64,000 bases of DNA. Origin: Alkalihalobacterium alkalinitrilicum (GTDB taxonomy: Bacteria; Bacillota; Bacilli; Bacillales; Bacillaceae_F). Shown piece by piece: positions 33,938 to 42,321 of the stretch. The stretch's first letter is position 1. Every line of letters starts with the position of its first letter. Made by a program: the position numbers and the translations under genes. The stretch is from NCBI RefSeq assembly GCF_002019605.1, contig NZ_KV917368.1, forward strand, positions 4,354,519 to 4,418,518, given 5' to 3'. The notes under the pieces were generated by a model, which saw only the letters and a program-made list of their open reading frames with translations, ran no database searches and had not been told where the DNA came from.

Positions 33938-35260
33938 ATGAATGCAGTTATCATCGCAGTACTTATTATGCTAGTGTTAAGCTTAGTTCGTGTTCACGTC
34001 GTTATTGCCCTAGTCATTGGTGCATTGGCTGGTGGAGTTGTTGGTGGCCTAGGTTTAACTGATACGATTGATGTGTTTACAAATGGGCTAGGTGGCAGTG
34101 CAAATGTAGCGCTAAGTTATGCTTTGTTAGGTGGATTCGCCGTCGCCATAAGTCGAACGGGGTTACCTGATGTGATCGTAAAGCTAGCATTAGCTATCGT
34201 AGGTAAAGAGGGCGACAGTCGCAAGAGAGCATTATCAAAAGCACTAATTTTTATTATCATATTAACAATCTCTTGTTTTTCACAAAATGTAGTACCAATT
34301 CATATCGCTTTTATTCCGATCTTAATTCCACCGATCTTAAAAATCTTAAATGAATTAGGGGTGGACCGCCGTGCGATTGCTACAATCATTACGTTTGGTT
34401 TAACGACACCATATATTTTACTTCCCTATGGATTCGGGGCGATCTACCATGATATTGTAGAAACAAATATGGCAGAAAGTGGGCTTGTGATAAATCGAGC
34501 TGATATTCCTGCAGCCTTGTTGTTACCTGTTTTCGGTTTGGTTATTGGATTACTTATCGCAGTGTTTATTACGTATCGTAAACAGCGAAACTATGAAACA
34601 AAAGAGTTAATGAGAGAAACAAACATTTCAGAAAAGGCGTTTACAAAGCGTTCCGTTATTTTCGCTATCCTTGCTATTATCATTACATTAATTGTGCAAC
34701 TGATTACCAAATCAATGATTGTTTCAGCCTTAGCAGGATTAATTGTCATTTATTTAAGTGGCACTATAAAATGGACAGAGTCGGATGAACTTGTTACGAA
34801 TGGTATGAAAATGATGGCGTTTATCGGCTTTGTTATGCTTTCTGCATCTGGATTTGCAGCAGTTATTCGCGAAACAGGTCATGTAGATGCTTTAGTCGAA
34901 CAAGTGGCGGGCGTTATAGGTCAAAACCAGGCATTAGCGGCATTATTAATGTTACTTGTTGGACTTTTTATTACGATGGGGATTGGCTCATCTTTTTCAA
35001 CTATACCGATCATTGCAGCGATTTTCGTTCCATTAGGTGCAGCAGTAGGTTTTAGTCCACTTGCGATTATTGCATTGATTGGAACAGCTGGAGCATTAGG
35101 TGATGCGGGGGCCCCAGCTTCAGATAGTACACTTGGTCCTACAGCAGGGTTAAATGCAGACGGACAACATGATCATATTTGGGATACGTGTGTCCCTACA
35201 TTTATTCACTTTAATATTCCATTACTCGTTTTTGGTTGGATTGCAGCAATGGTCCTTTAG
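33938..35260 (+). CDS. yuiF: YuiF-like Na+/H+ antiporter-family carrier
   Basis: A 440-residue carrier with about eleven to twelve membrane segments, of the NhaC-related/ion-transporter superfamily that includes B. subtilis YuiF. Conserved parts are SYALLGGFAVAISRTGLPD, NVVPIHIAFIPILIPPIL, and GTAGALGDAGAPASDSTLGPTAGLNADGQHDHIWDTC. Family members are annotated as Na+/H+ antiporters or amino-acid carriers; which applies here is open. GTAAGGAGG precedes the ATG. It stands alone behind a long palindrome. I recall pepA and yuiF as neighbours in B. subtilis; here a TRAP operon and the 52-bp array separate them. Confidence 0.87.
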   Translation: MNAVIIAVLIMLVLSLVRVHVVIALVIGALAGGVVGGLGLTDTIDVFTNGLGGSANVALSYALLGGFAVAISRTGLPDVIVKLALAIVGKEGDSRKRALSKALIFIIILTISCFSQNVVPIHIAFIPILIPPILKILNELGVDRRAIATIITFGLTTPYILLPYGFGAIYHDIVETNMAESGLVINRADIPAALLLPVFGLVIGLLIAVFITYRKQRNYETKELMRETNISEKAFTKRSVIFAILAIIITLIVQLITKSMIVSALAGLIVIYLSGTIKWTESDELVTNGMKMMAFIGFVMLSASGFAAVIRETGHVDALVEQVAGVIGQNQALAALLMLLVGLFITMGIGSSFSTIPIIAAIFVPLGAAVGFSPLAIIALIGTAGALGDAGAPASDSTLGPTAGLNADGQHDHIWDTCVPTFIHFNIPLLVFGWIAAMVL

Positions 35261-35363
35261 TTGGGCATTTTAAAAAAATTAGCAGAAATTTGTAAGTTTT
35301 TGAAACCTAATCATGGGGAAAAGCGTCTATATAATATAAGTATTCGAGGTAAGGAGAATGCGT

Positions 35364-35993
35364 ATGGTGTATAGAATAAAGGGTGGTTTTATTATATTGC
35401 TTTTCCTCGTCATTAGTGGGTGTTCATCGATCGATGAAAGAGGAATCTTCTATCAGTTAAACGAAATTTTTGCGACATCCTCTAAGCTTTTTCAAAATCA
35501 CAGTCCGTATGGGGAATTGTTTTATAATGAACAGTTTCATAAGGTAGAAGATATTGAAAGGCTTCTCGATGGAAAAGTAACAGAAAATGGGCTGCAGTAT
35601 ATGGTTGAAAGAATATTTGATGATAACGATGAAATGCTCGTTTATAAGGAGCCATTTCAAATGTACATAAAAGAATCAAATGTTTATCAATCAACAATTA
35701 ACGTTACAAATGGGTATTATGAAACGGTGAGAGAAACGATACTTAATCCAGGGCTAAGGTTAATTTCTCAAGAAGAGCTTCTCTTTGAAGAATATGGAGA
35801 TCGGTTAACCGTAACAGGGGAAAATATCAATATCGAGTTTTATAATCTGGAAGAGTATGGAACCGCAGATCAGTATACTAGGTACGGTTATCCAGCCAAT
35901 GATGTCCTTACAGTATGCTTTACATTTGTAAAAGACTCCAGCGGATATTTATTGGATTCTTTTCAAATTGGAAAAGGCGATGTGGCTTCTTAA
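35364..35993 (+). CDS. Lipoprotein of unknown function
   Basis: A 209-residue protein with a lipoprotein signal ending VISGC (C20). The mature part is acidic, mixed alpha/beta, with no repeats and no motif I know: NEIFATSSKLFQNHSPYGELFYNEQFHK, and a C-terminal strand-rich half ending DSFQIGKGDVAS. ATG 35364 lies seven bases after AAGGAG; an ATG two codons earlier touches the site. It follows yuiF by about 100 bases and could be cotranscribed with it. Function is unknown. Confidence 0.8.
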   Translation: MVYRIKGGFIILLFLVISGCSSIDERGIFYQLNEIFATSSKLFQNHSPYGELFYNEQFHKVEDIERLLDGKVTENGLQYMVERIFDDNDEMLVYKEPFQMYIKESNVYQSTINVTNGYYETVRETILNPGLRLISQEELLFEEYGDRLTVTGENINIEFYNLEEYGTADQYTRYGYPANDVLTVCFTFVKDSSGYLLDSFQIGKGDVAS

Positions 35994-36062
35994 AGCTTTT
36001 TAAACAGATGGCAGTTTTAATAAACTTTTTAACCTGAAGACCAACTTCGTAACCAACACCAA

Positions 36063-36120
36063 AAAAAGAAAACCAAATTTTAGACCATAACAAGTCTATT
36101 ATATTGGTTTTCTTTTTTTT
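36063..36120 (+). terminator. Terminator after the lipoprotein gene
   Basis: AAAAGAAAACCAA pairs with TTGGTTTTCTTTT around an inner TAGAC/GTCTA hairpin, then eight or more T. Confidence 0.8.
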
Positions 36121-36226
36121 TTAACTTTTCCTTTAAAGAAATATTAAGTTTTTTGTTCGTTTTTAACAATTTCACGTCCAAAATGATTTTATCAACAGTT
36201 AGTGCTTCTTTGTTGTAGGATTATTT

Positions 36227-36820
36227 CTAAGAAGCAACAGTGTATTTTGCTGCGTTTTTTCGTGTCGCGTGGTAGACCCGTTCGCAAATAACAGCACCAA
36301 TCGCAGCCACGATGATATCTTTAATGAGTGGTGCAATCATCCATCCCCAAGCCATTCCATACGTGAATCCCTCTGGAGCTTGAGCGATCGTAGTATAAGC
36401 AAAATACATATAGTTGGTGCCGAGTACGTACGTTATGACCAGTCCTGTGTAACTAGCGATTAAAAATGTTTTCAAAGAAGCGATGCTCGACTTTTCGACA
36501 ATTTTGCCTGCAACAAAAGCGATAAGGATAAATGATAACAGAAATCCAAATGTCGGTGAAACGAGCGTACTTAGTCCACCTTTAAATTGAGCAAAAATGG
36601 GGGCACCTACTAAGCCGACTAATAGATAAACAATCATCGAGGTTGCACCTAGTTTACTTCCTAATAAAGCACCAGCCATAATCGCAAATAGGGCTTGGAG
36701 AGTAATCGGAACACCCCCAATAACTAGAAATGATGTTACGTTTGCACCAATCGCCATTAAAGCTACGAATAATGGGACCATCACTAAGTCAATCGTCTTA
36801 AATTTCGGTTTCGTCGTCAA
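36227..36820 (-). CDS. bioY: Biotin transporter S component BioY
   Basis: A 197-residue membrane protein with six hydrophobic segments, the biotin-binding S component of an ECF importer. VPLFVALMAIGANVTSFLVIGGVPITLQALFAIMAGALLG and GAPIFAQFKGGLSTLVSPTFGFLLSF are the BioY signatures. TTG 36820 follows GAGGTGA; earlier in-frame starts fall inside the promoter. A BirA operator upstream supports control by biotin. The ECF energising genes are not in the window. Confidence 0.93.
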   Translation of the reverse strand: MTTKPKFKTIDLVMVPLFVALMAIGANVTSFLVIGGVPITLQALFAIMAGALLGSKLGATSMIVYLLVGLVGAPIFAQFKGGLSTLVSPTFGFLLSFILIAFVAGKIVEKSSIASLKTFLIASYTGLVITYVLGTNYMYFAYTTIAQAPEGFTYGMAWGWMIAPLIKDIIVAAIGAVICERVYHATRKNAAKYTVAS

Positions 36821-36854
36821 TATGTTCACCTCTGTTTTAATATTAGTTAACATT

Positions 36855-36883
36855 ATCATATTTAATAGACTAAAGAGTGTCAA
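36855..36883 (-). promoter_or_regulatory. SigA promoter of bioY
   Basis: On the minus strand TTGACA (36883-36878), 17 bases, TATGAT (36860-36855): near consensus. Confidence 0.8.
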
Positions 36884-36901
36884 TATAAAGTTTCTATTAT
36901 A

Positions 36902-36928
36902 GTTAACTTTATTTATATTTTAGTTAAC
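36902..36928 (-). promoter_or_regulatory. BirA operator of bioY
   Basis: GTTAAC, 15 bases, GTTAAC: the exact arm and spacing pattern of BirA operators, where biotinyl-AMP-bound BirA represses. It lies about 19 bases before the -35 box, which is farther upstream than usual; a single GTTAAC half also occurs at 36845. Confidence 0.75.
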
Positions 36929-37002
36929 TAATGCACAGTTCTTTACAATTACTTAGTAGAAGCTTAAGCTTTGTATATAATATTTAAATAGAAAAGAAGT
37001 TC

Positions 37003-37071
37003 ATTATCTCGCATCAACTGACGATTAGTGGGGGAAGAGGAAAACCCTCGCTGATGAAAGTTTTACTTTTA
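37003..37071 (+). repeat. Dispersed structured element, copy D (deleted)
   Basis: 5' TTATCTCGCATCAACTG is joined to the 3' hairpin ATTAGTGGGGG...CCCTCGCTGAT and TTTTACTTT. The middle is missing. It lies between divergent bioY and degV. Confidence 0.7.
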
Positions 37072-37097
37072 TAACTGCGTAAAAAGAAGGGGTAAGT

Positions 37098-37940
37098 ATG
37101 AAAAAAATAAAAATTGTAACTGATTCTACTGTTGATTTTTATGAGCAACTAAAAGATTTAGGTGTTGAAATTGTCCCACTATCAGTAACGATCGCAGGTC
37201 AATCATACTTAGACGGAGTGGATATAACATCGAGAGAATACATAGGTAAATTAAAGAGTAGTAAGGAAATTCCCAAAACATCTCAACCAGCTGTTGGTAC
37301 ATTTGTAGATACATATAATCGATTAGGGGAAGATGGTAGTGAAATCATCTCTATTCATATGACTTCTGGAATGAGTGGGACAGTAACTGCGGCAGAAACT
37401 GCGGCAGGGTTAGTCGATGTACCAGTTACCGTCGTTGACTCAATGTTTATATCAGCTGCTCTTTCTTTTCAAGTTATCGAAGCAGCAAAGATGAAGTTAG
37501 AAGGAAAAAGTAAAGAAGAAATCTTACAACGATTAAAAGAAGTGCGATCCAATACATCGCTGTATCTCATGGTCGATACGTTAGAATATTTAGTAAAAGG
37601 TGGACGGATTGGTAGAGGAAAAGCGTTAATTGGTTCGTTACTAAAAATAAAACCTGTAGCGTCACTTGATGATGGAGTTTACACACCAGTCACAAAAGTT
37701 AGGACGCATAGCCAGTTCATTAAGTTTATTCAAGGGCAGTTTGAGAAAGAAACAAATGGAAAAACGGTAAAATCGATTGGAATCGCTCATGCTGATACAG
37801 AGTCACTTGCTGATCAAGTTAAGCAAGCACTTTCAACTGATCAGGCGGAAGTAGATAAAGCCGACATTGCTTTTACGACGCCAATCATTAGTACACATAC
37901 AGGACCTGGAGCTATTGCTGTAATGTATTATGCTGAATAA
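37098..37940 (+). CDS. DegV-family fatty-acid-binding protein
   Basis: A 280-residue DegV/FakB-type protein that binds a single fatty acid for the fatty-acid kinase FakA, allowing host or recycled fatty acids to be used. It starts KIVTDSTVDFYEQL, has TSQPAVGTFVDTYNRL, IHMTSGMSGTV (fatty-acid carboxylate contact), VVDSMFISAALSF, and THTGPGAIAVMYY at the C-terminus. GAAGGGG precedes the ATG. No fakA-like gene is near. It is monocistronic, with a repeat element immediately upstream. Confidence 0.9.
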   Translation: MKKIKIVTDSTVDFYEQLKDLGVEIVPLSVTIAGQSYLDGVDITSREYIGKLKSSKEIPKTSQPAVGTFVDTYNRLGEDGSEIISIHMTSGMSGTVTAAETAAGLVDVPVTVVDSMFISAALSFQVIEAAKMKLEGKSKEEILQRLKEVRSNTSLYLMVDTLEYLVKGGRIGRGKALIGSLLKIKPVASLDDGVYTPVTKVRTHSQFIKFIQGQFEKETNGKTVKSIGIAHADTESLADQVKQALSTDQAEVDKADIAFTTPIISTHTGPGAIAVMYYAE

Positions 37941-38013
37941 ATTGTCATTTTAACTCTATTTGAGAGCTATAAAGGCATACCCGTATTCTTGTGTTTGAAA
38001 AATTTAGGGAATA

Positions 38014-38044
38014 AAAAAAGGCCGCACATTACGGCCTTTTTTGT
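38014..38044 (+). terminator. Terminator of degV
   Basis: AAAAGGCCG, CACATTA, CGGCCTTTTTT: a strong GC stem with T run. Confidence 0.88.
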
Positions 38045-38045
38045 A

Positions 38046-38075
38046 CCACTTAAAAAGCTGTACTTTTTAAGTGGA
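38046..38075. repeat. Perfect 12-bp inverted repeat after the degV terminator
   Basis: CCACTTAAAAAG, CTGTA, CTTTTTAAGTGG. It has no T run and directly follows a working terminator; it may be a second block or a remnant. Confidence 0.55.
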
Positions 38076-38199
38076 TGGAAAGAAAAGATTAATCTCTAAT
38101 CCATGTATTTCAATTAGTCTACTCACATAAGTCTTGCTCCAGTTTTCGATTTCGCTTCGCAGTAAAATTTCAGTTGAAATAAGTAGTTCGAATGTAAGC

Positions 38200-38472
38200 T
38201 TATTTAACGGCTTCTTTTAACTGTTTCCCTGCTTTAAATGCAGGAGTTTTACTTGCAGCGATTTCGATTTCCTCACCCGTTTGTGGGTTTCTACCTTTTC
38301 TTGCAGCGCGCTCTCTCACTTCAAAGTTACCAAAACCGATAATTTGTATACTTTCACCTTTTGCTAGTGTATCAGAAATGACTTCAAAAAGTGAGTTTAC
38401 ACAAGTTGAGACATCCTTTTTCGTAAGCTCAGAGTGTTCAGCGACAGCGTTAATAAGTTCAGTTTTATTCAT
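38200..38472 (-). CDS. hup: DNA-binding protein HU
   Basis: A 90-residue nucleoid protein of the HU/IHF family, binding and bending DNA without strong sequence preference. Helical dimer part [32 protein letters not shown], then the beta arm [25 protein letters not shown] with the conserved Pro at the tip, and [15 protein letters not shown]. The N-terminal helices differ from main HBsu (a Cys in the second helix), so it may be a second HU copy. GGGAGGGAAA precedes the ATG. Confidence 0.95.
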   Translation of the reverse strand: MNKTELINAVAEHSELTKKDVSTCVNSLFEVISDTLAKGESIQIIGFGNFEVRERAARKGRNPQTGEEIEIAASKTPAFKAGKQLKEAVK

Positions 38473-38660
38473 AAATTTTCCCTCCCAAATCTACTAATTT
38501 TACTTAGTTGCTATCATCGTTACCGTTTTTATAATAAATATACATCGAAACAGCGTTTTCTTAGTATTTTTACACTTTTTAACTAAATTAGTACATATTT
38601 TTGCTGTTATGCGCGTACTTTCACTAGTAAATAGCACTGGGTTTGGTGTTATTACCCATT

Positions 38661-38712
38661 TTATTCCGCGACAACTGGCAGTAATAGCCCCGCTTCAAGA
38701 CTTCGGAGAAAA
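38661..38712 (+). repeat. Dispersed structured element, copy E (5' part only)
   Basis: TTATTCCGCGACAACTGGCA, then CGCTTCAAGACTTCGGAG, matching the 5' third of copy B; the hairpin part is absent. The rest of the 390-base gap between hup and abgT shows only a possible promoter near 38782-38810 (TATAAT at 38805). Confidence 0.65.
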
Positions 38713-38864
38713 AAAGTAAATGGAAACATAAAGTTTACCCGTTCATTAAATGTTTAAAAATTCTTAATTATTGTATTTGCCTTTCTTCCTAATCCGAGAT
38801 TGTTTATAATGTGCAAATGTGTTTCTAATATAATATTTTTACTAGTTTATTAAGGAGGAGAAAC

Positions 38865-40391
38865 ATGAGGGATAATAACAAAGGGATTATTTATCGTTCT
38901 CTAGATGGGATAGAACGTGTCGGTAATAAACTTCCACATCCAGTAACATTATTTGTGATATTCGCTTTTATTGTTATATTACTATCAGGAATTTTCTCGG
39001 CTTTTGGTCTTTCTGTCGAGCACCCGACGAATGAAGGGGAAGTATTAGAAGTTAAAAACCTAATGAGTGCAGAAGGAATTAAATATATGTTTACGAGTGC
39101 GGTTGCTAACTTCACAGGTTTTGCACCGTTAGGTACGGTACTTGTGACGATGTTAGGGATTGGTATTGCGGAACGGTCGGGGTTAATTAGTGCAGCGTTA
39201 CGTGCTCTAGTTACATCGGTTCCGAAACAACTAATTACTGCAGCGCTTGTATTCGGTGGTATTATGTCTAGTATGGCAGCAGATGCAGGTTATGTGGTGT
39301 TAACACCATTAGGGGCTGTTCTTTTTGCTGGATTAGGAAGACATCCTTTAGCTGGTCTTGCTGCAGCGTTTGCTGGTGTGTCAGCTGGCTTTAGTGCGAA
39401 TTTATTATTAACATCATTAGATCCGTTATTAGGTGGATTAACGCAAGAGGCCGCTGCTGTGTTAAACCCTGAGTATGCAGCTGCGATGAACTACGCGATG
39501 AACTGGTATTTCATGATTGCGAGTGTATTCGTACTAACGATCGTTGGTACAATTGTAACTGATAAAATTGTTGAACCACGTTTAGGGAAATACAAAGGTG
39601 GAGTGACAGAAACCGTAAACGGAATTTCGACTGTTGAAAAGCAAGGGTTAATTGGAGCCTTGCTTGCATTTATCGTAACAGGAGCAGCGATCGCTTTATT
39701 AATTGCTCCAGAGTGGGGTCCGTTACGTGGTGAAAATGGAGAAGTGATCAACTCACCATTCTTTTCATCACTAGTGCCGATAATTTTAATCATGTTCTTT
39801 ATTCCTGGTTTTGTTTATGGAAAAGTTACAAAATCCATTCAATCGGATAAAGACGTAGCTGACCAACTTTCAGATACAATGGCTACGATGGGGGCTTATA
39901 TTGTGTTAGCTTTTGCTGCTGCGCAATTTGTAGCTTATTTTAACGAAACAAATCTAGGTTTAATTTTAGCGATTTCAGGTGCTGAATTTTTAGAAACGAC
40001 TGGATTTACAGGATTACCTTTACTCATAACTTTTATTGTTGTAGCAGGATTTATTAACTTGTTTATCGGAAGTGCCTCAGCGAAATGGGCGATTATGGCG
40101 CCAGTATTCGTACCGATGATGATGAATCTTGGTTATTCACCAGAATTAACACAGTTGGCTTATCGTATTGCTGACTCGACAACAAATGTAATTTCACCAC
40201 TTATGCCTTACTTTGCGATCGTGATTGCATTTGCGCAAAAATACGATAAGAAGATTGGGATTGGAACGTTAATTTCCACGATGCTCCCTTATTCGATTGT
40301 ATTTTCGATCGTTTGGATCATTATGCTAATTGTTTGGATGTTCTTTGGAATTGATTTAGGACCAGGTTCTCCAATTCATTATCAACCGTAA
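38865..40391 (+). CDS. AbgT-family transporter
   Basis: A 508-residue carrier with about twelve to thirteen membrane segments. AbgT proteins import p-aminobenzoyl-glutamate or act as proton-driven exporters of sulfonamides. It begins YRSLDGIERVGNKLPHPVTLFVIFAF, then GTVLVTMLGIGIAERSGLISAALRAL, ADAGYVVLTPLGAVLFAGLGRHPLAGLAAAFAGVSAGFSANLL, and NLFIGSASAKWAIMAPVFVPMM, all typical. GTAAGGAGGAG precedes the ATG. A tetR gene follows after 260 bases. No abgA or abgB partner is next to it; an M20 peptidase lies at 57 kb. Confidence 0.92.
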   Translation: MRDNNKGIIYRSLDGIERVGNKLPHPVTLFVIFAFIVILLSGIFSAFGLSVEHPTNEGEVLEVKNLMSAEGIKYMFTSAVANFTGFAPLGTVLVTMLGIGIAERSGLISAALRALVTSVPKQLITAALVFGGIMSSMAADAGYVVLTPLGAVLFAGLGRHPLAGLAAAFAGVSAGFSANLLLTSLDPLLGGLTQEAAAVLNPEYAAAMNYAMNWYFMIASVFVLTIVGTIVTDKIVEPRLGKYKGGVTETVNGISTVEKQGLIGALLAFIVTGAAIALLIAPEWGPLRGENGEVINSPFFSSLVPIILIMFFIPGFVYGKVTKSIQSDKDVADQLSDTMATMGAYIVLAFAAAQFVAYFNETNLGLILAISGAEFLETTGFTGLPLLITFIVVAGFINLFIGSASAKWAIMAPVFVPMMMNLGYSPELTQLAYRIADSTTNVISPLMPYFAIVIAFAQKYDKKIGIGTLISTMLPYSIVFSIVWIIMLIVWMFFGIDLGPGSPIHYQP

Positions 40392-40392
40392 T

Positions 40393-40546
40393 TTATCCCA
40401 CAACAACTGGCAGTAATAGCTAAATGAACACAGACTAAATGCGCTACGTCCTGTGGCACCGTCTGTGTGACCCACATCGTGTGGGCCTCAACTAACCATC
40501 AGTGGGGGAAGAGGGAAACCATCACTGATGGAAGTTTCACTTTATA
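40393..40546 (+). repeat. Dispersed structured element, copy F
   Basis: Nearly complete copy: TTATCCCACAACAACTGGCA, arms CACAGAC/GTCTGTG around CTACGTCCTGTGGCAC, hairpin CCCACATCGTGTGGG, and 3' hairpin CATCAGTGGGGG...TCACTGATG with TTCACTTTAT. Confidence 0.8.
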
Positions 40547-40599
40547 AATACAGTGTCTAAGTGCGAGCTAGTTTGCAAATAGTAACTATAGACAGAAAT

Positions 40600-40634
40600 A
40601 CTTACTGACATAAAAATGTATTTTAGTCATAAGT
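40600..40634 (+). promoter_or_regulatory. Candidate TetR operator
   Basis: ACTTA-c-TGAC and GTCA-TAAGT arms flank 16 AT-rich bases just before the tetR ribosome site. Confidence 0.35.
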
Positions 40635-40650
40635 GTGCGGAGGGTAAATC

Positions 40651-41223
40651 GTGGCACGAGATAAAAAGAAAATCATTATTAATGCTGCAACCAAGTCGTT
40701 CTCTTTATACGGATATAAAGCAACAACAATGGATCATGTAGCAAAAATCGCTAAAGTTGGAAAAGCGACCATTTATACTTTTTTTTCAACAAAGGAAGAG
40801 TTATTTCAAGAAATTATTGATGATCTAGCTAGAGAAATGAAGGAAGTTGCTTTGGAAGAAATCGATCGCAACCAACCTTTCTCGAGAAATTTACACCAGT
40901 CGTTAATTCGAATTCTTGATTATCGCGAAAAACATTCTTTAACAATAAAGCTTTATCAAGAAGTAAAAGAGTTTGGGACACCAGCTTGCATCGATGCGCT
41001 TGCTCGACTAGAAGAAGAAATTATTGCGTTTATCGAAAAAGAAGTACACTATGCGTTAGATAAAGGTGAACTGAAAGCATGTGACCCTAAAATAACAGCT
41101 TTTATTATCTTAAAAATGTATATCTCCCTTGCCCATGTTTGGGGAGTGAAGCACGATCGATTATCGAAAGAAGATATTGCGAATTTATTTAATTTATATT
41201 TAATGGATGGATTAGCGAAATAG
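40651..41223 (+). CDS. TetR/AcrR-family regulator
   Basis: A 190-residue TetR regulator. The HTH is in MDHVAKIAKVGKATIYTFFSTKEELFQEII (about 31-60), and the rest is helical with a ligand pocket. It starts with GTG after CGGAGGG. An inverted repeat stands over its leader, so autoregulation is likely; the abgT gene before it is a possible target. Ligand unknown. It ends in a strong terminator. Confidence 0.9.
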   Translation: MARDKKKIIINAATKSFSLYGYKATTMDHVAKIAKVGKATIYTFFSTKEELFQEIIDDLAREMKEVALEEIDRNQPFSRNLHQSLIRILDYREKHSLTIKLYQEVKEFGTPACIDALARLEEEIIAFIEKEVHYALDKGELKACDPKITAFIILKMYISLAHVWGVKHDRLSKEDIANLFNLYLMDGLAK

Positions 41224-41230
41224 CTGACGA

Positions 41231-41262
41231 AAGACTTTCTCTGAGGAGAAAGTCTTTTTTTG
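41231..41262 (+). terminator. Terminator of tetR
   Basis: AAAGACTTTCTC, TGAG, GAGAAAGTCTTT and a T run; a run of ten G follows directly. Confidence 0.88.
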
Positions 41263-41351
41263 GGGGGGGGGTTAGAAAGCTTACCTATTAAATGATGAAA
41301 GTACAAATAAAAATTTGAAAATATTCACAAAAAGAGATCTTGTAGAAAGTT

Positions 41352-41377
41352 TATAGTTCGATTATAATCGAACTATA
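41352..41377 (+). promoter_or_regulatory. 26-bp perfect palindrome over the arsR-MFS promoter
   Basis: The half-site TATAGTTCGATTA is followed directly by its exact inverse. The -10 box TATAAT (41363-41368) is its centre, with TTGTAG (41340-41345) 17 bases before. A second weak pair, TTCGA/TCGAA, surrounds the ribosome site. Confidence 0.75.
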
Positions 41378-41402
41378 AATAATTCGATAGGAGTCGAACT
41401 GA

Positions 41403-42302
41403 ATGAAAGTGACAGTCAAATTTCATCCGATCTTTGAATTTTTAATAAGTCTTTATGTGTTTTCAGATAAAGGAGCACATAAGAAGATGGATTTAGGGGT
41501 TAATTGGGTCAACGCAATTAAACCAGTCTTAAGTGATGATTTTTTACATGTAGTGTCTAATAAAGAAACGCGTACAAAGCTAGCGGTCATTCAGTATTAC
41601 TTATTGTCTCAGAAGGTTAATGAAAACGAGAGTATTCTGCAACTGTTAACACAAATAGAGGAGGAAGAAACGAAAAACCTGATCAAGCCCGCTTACGAGT
41701 GTACAGAATTTAAAGAGCAAATACCTCCAGATGTAAAAGATGTTATTCCACTTTTAATAGAATGGTACAACACGTATTTTACAACGATAGATGAGAAAAT
41801 CTTCAATAACTTAAGAGAAAGTGTACAAAGCGCAAAAAAAGCCTTAAAGAAAAAAACGGTTAGCCAAGTAGTAGAGGAATTAACAAACGGTATTATTCCA
41901 CCAAAAGAAAGCAGCAGAGAAATTGTGTTAATTCCACAGTATCATTATTCACCTACCGTTTTACATGACAAGACGGTAAGTCAGCGCATTTATTTTTATC
42001 CTGTCGATGCCATGCCGAACGCTGCTGGTAGTCCTTCCATTTTACTAATGAGAAAGTTACGGGCGTTAACGGATGAAAACCGCTTAAAAATTTTAAAATA
42101 TCTAGCAAAAGGTGACCGAACATTTTCGGATATCCAAAAGCATATCGGTTTAGCTAAAAGTACCGTCCACCACCATTTAATTGTGCTTCGTTCTGCAGGC
42201 TTACTAAGCTTAGTAGTATATGAAAGTCAACCAGACCAATATCGGTTTAGAGAAGATGGATATACAGGTTTAGAAAACTTATTAACCGATTTTATTACGT
42301 GA
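41403..42302 (+). CDS. ArsR-type regulator with long N-terminal domain
   Basis: A 299-residue protein. The first 200 residues are a helical domain of the DUF5937 kind (FHPIFEFLISLYVFSDKGAHKKMDLG...). The C-terminal 80 hold a winged helix, LTDENRLKILKYLAKGDRTFSDIQKHIGLAKSTVHHHLIVLRSAGLL (about 222-268). There is no Cys metal site like that of classic ArsR. It reads into an MFS gene 19 bases later and stands behind a perfect palindrome, so it probably represses its own operon and responds to a compound exported by the MFS protein. That ligand is unknown. Confidence 0.85.
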   Translation: MKVTVKFHPIFEFLISLYVFSDKGAHKKMDLGVNWVNAIKPVLSDDFLHVVSNKETRTKLAVIQYYLLSQKVNENESILQLLTQIEEEETKNLIKPAYECTEFKEQIPPDVKDVIPLLIEWYNTYFTTIDEKIFNNLRESVQSAKKALKKKTVSQVVEELTNGIIPPKESSREIVLIPQYHYSPTVLHDKTVSQRIYFYPVDAMPNAAGSPSILLMRKLRALTDENRLKILKYLAKGDRTFSDIQKHIGLAKSTVHHHLIVLRSAGLLSLVVYESQPDQYRFREDGYTGLENLLTDFIT

Positions 42303-42321
42303 TAAAGGGAAGGCGAAAAGA

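Noticed and set aside
25660-40546. Insertion sequence or transposase behind the dispersed repeats
   Set aside because: No transposase-like frame, terminal inverted repeats or clear target duplications were found in the window.
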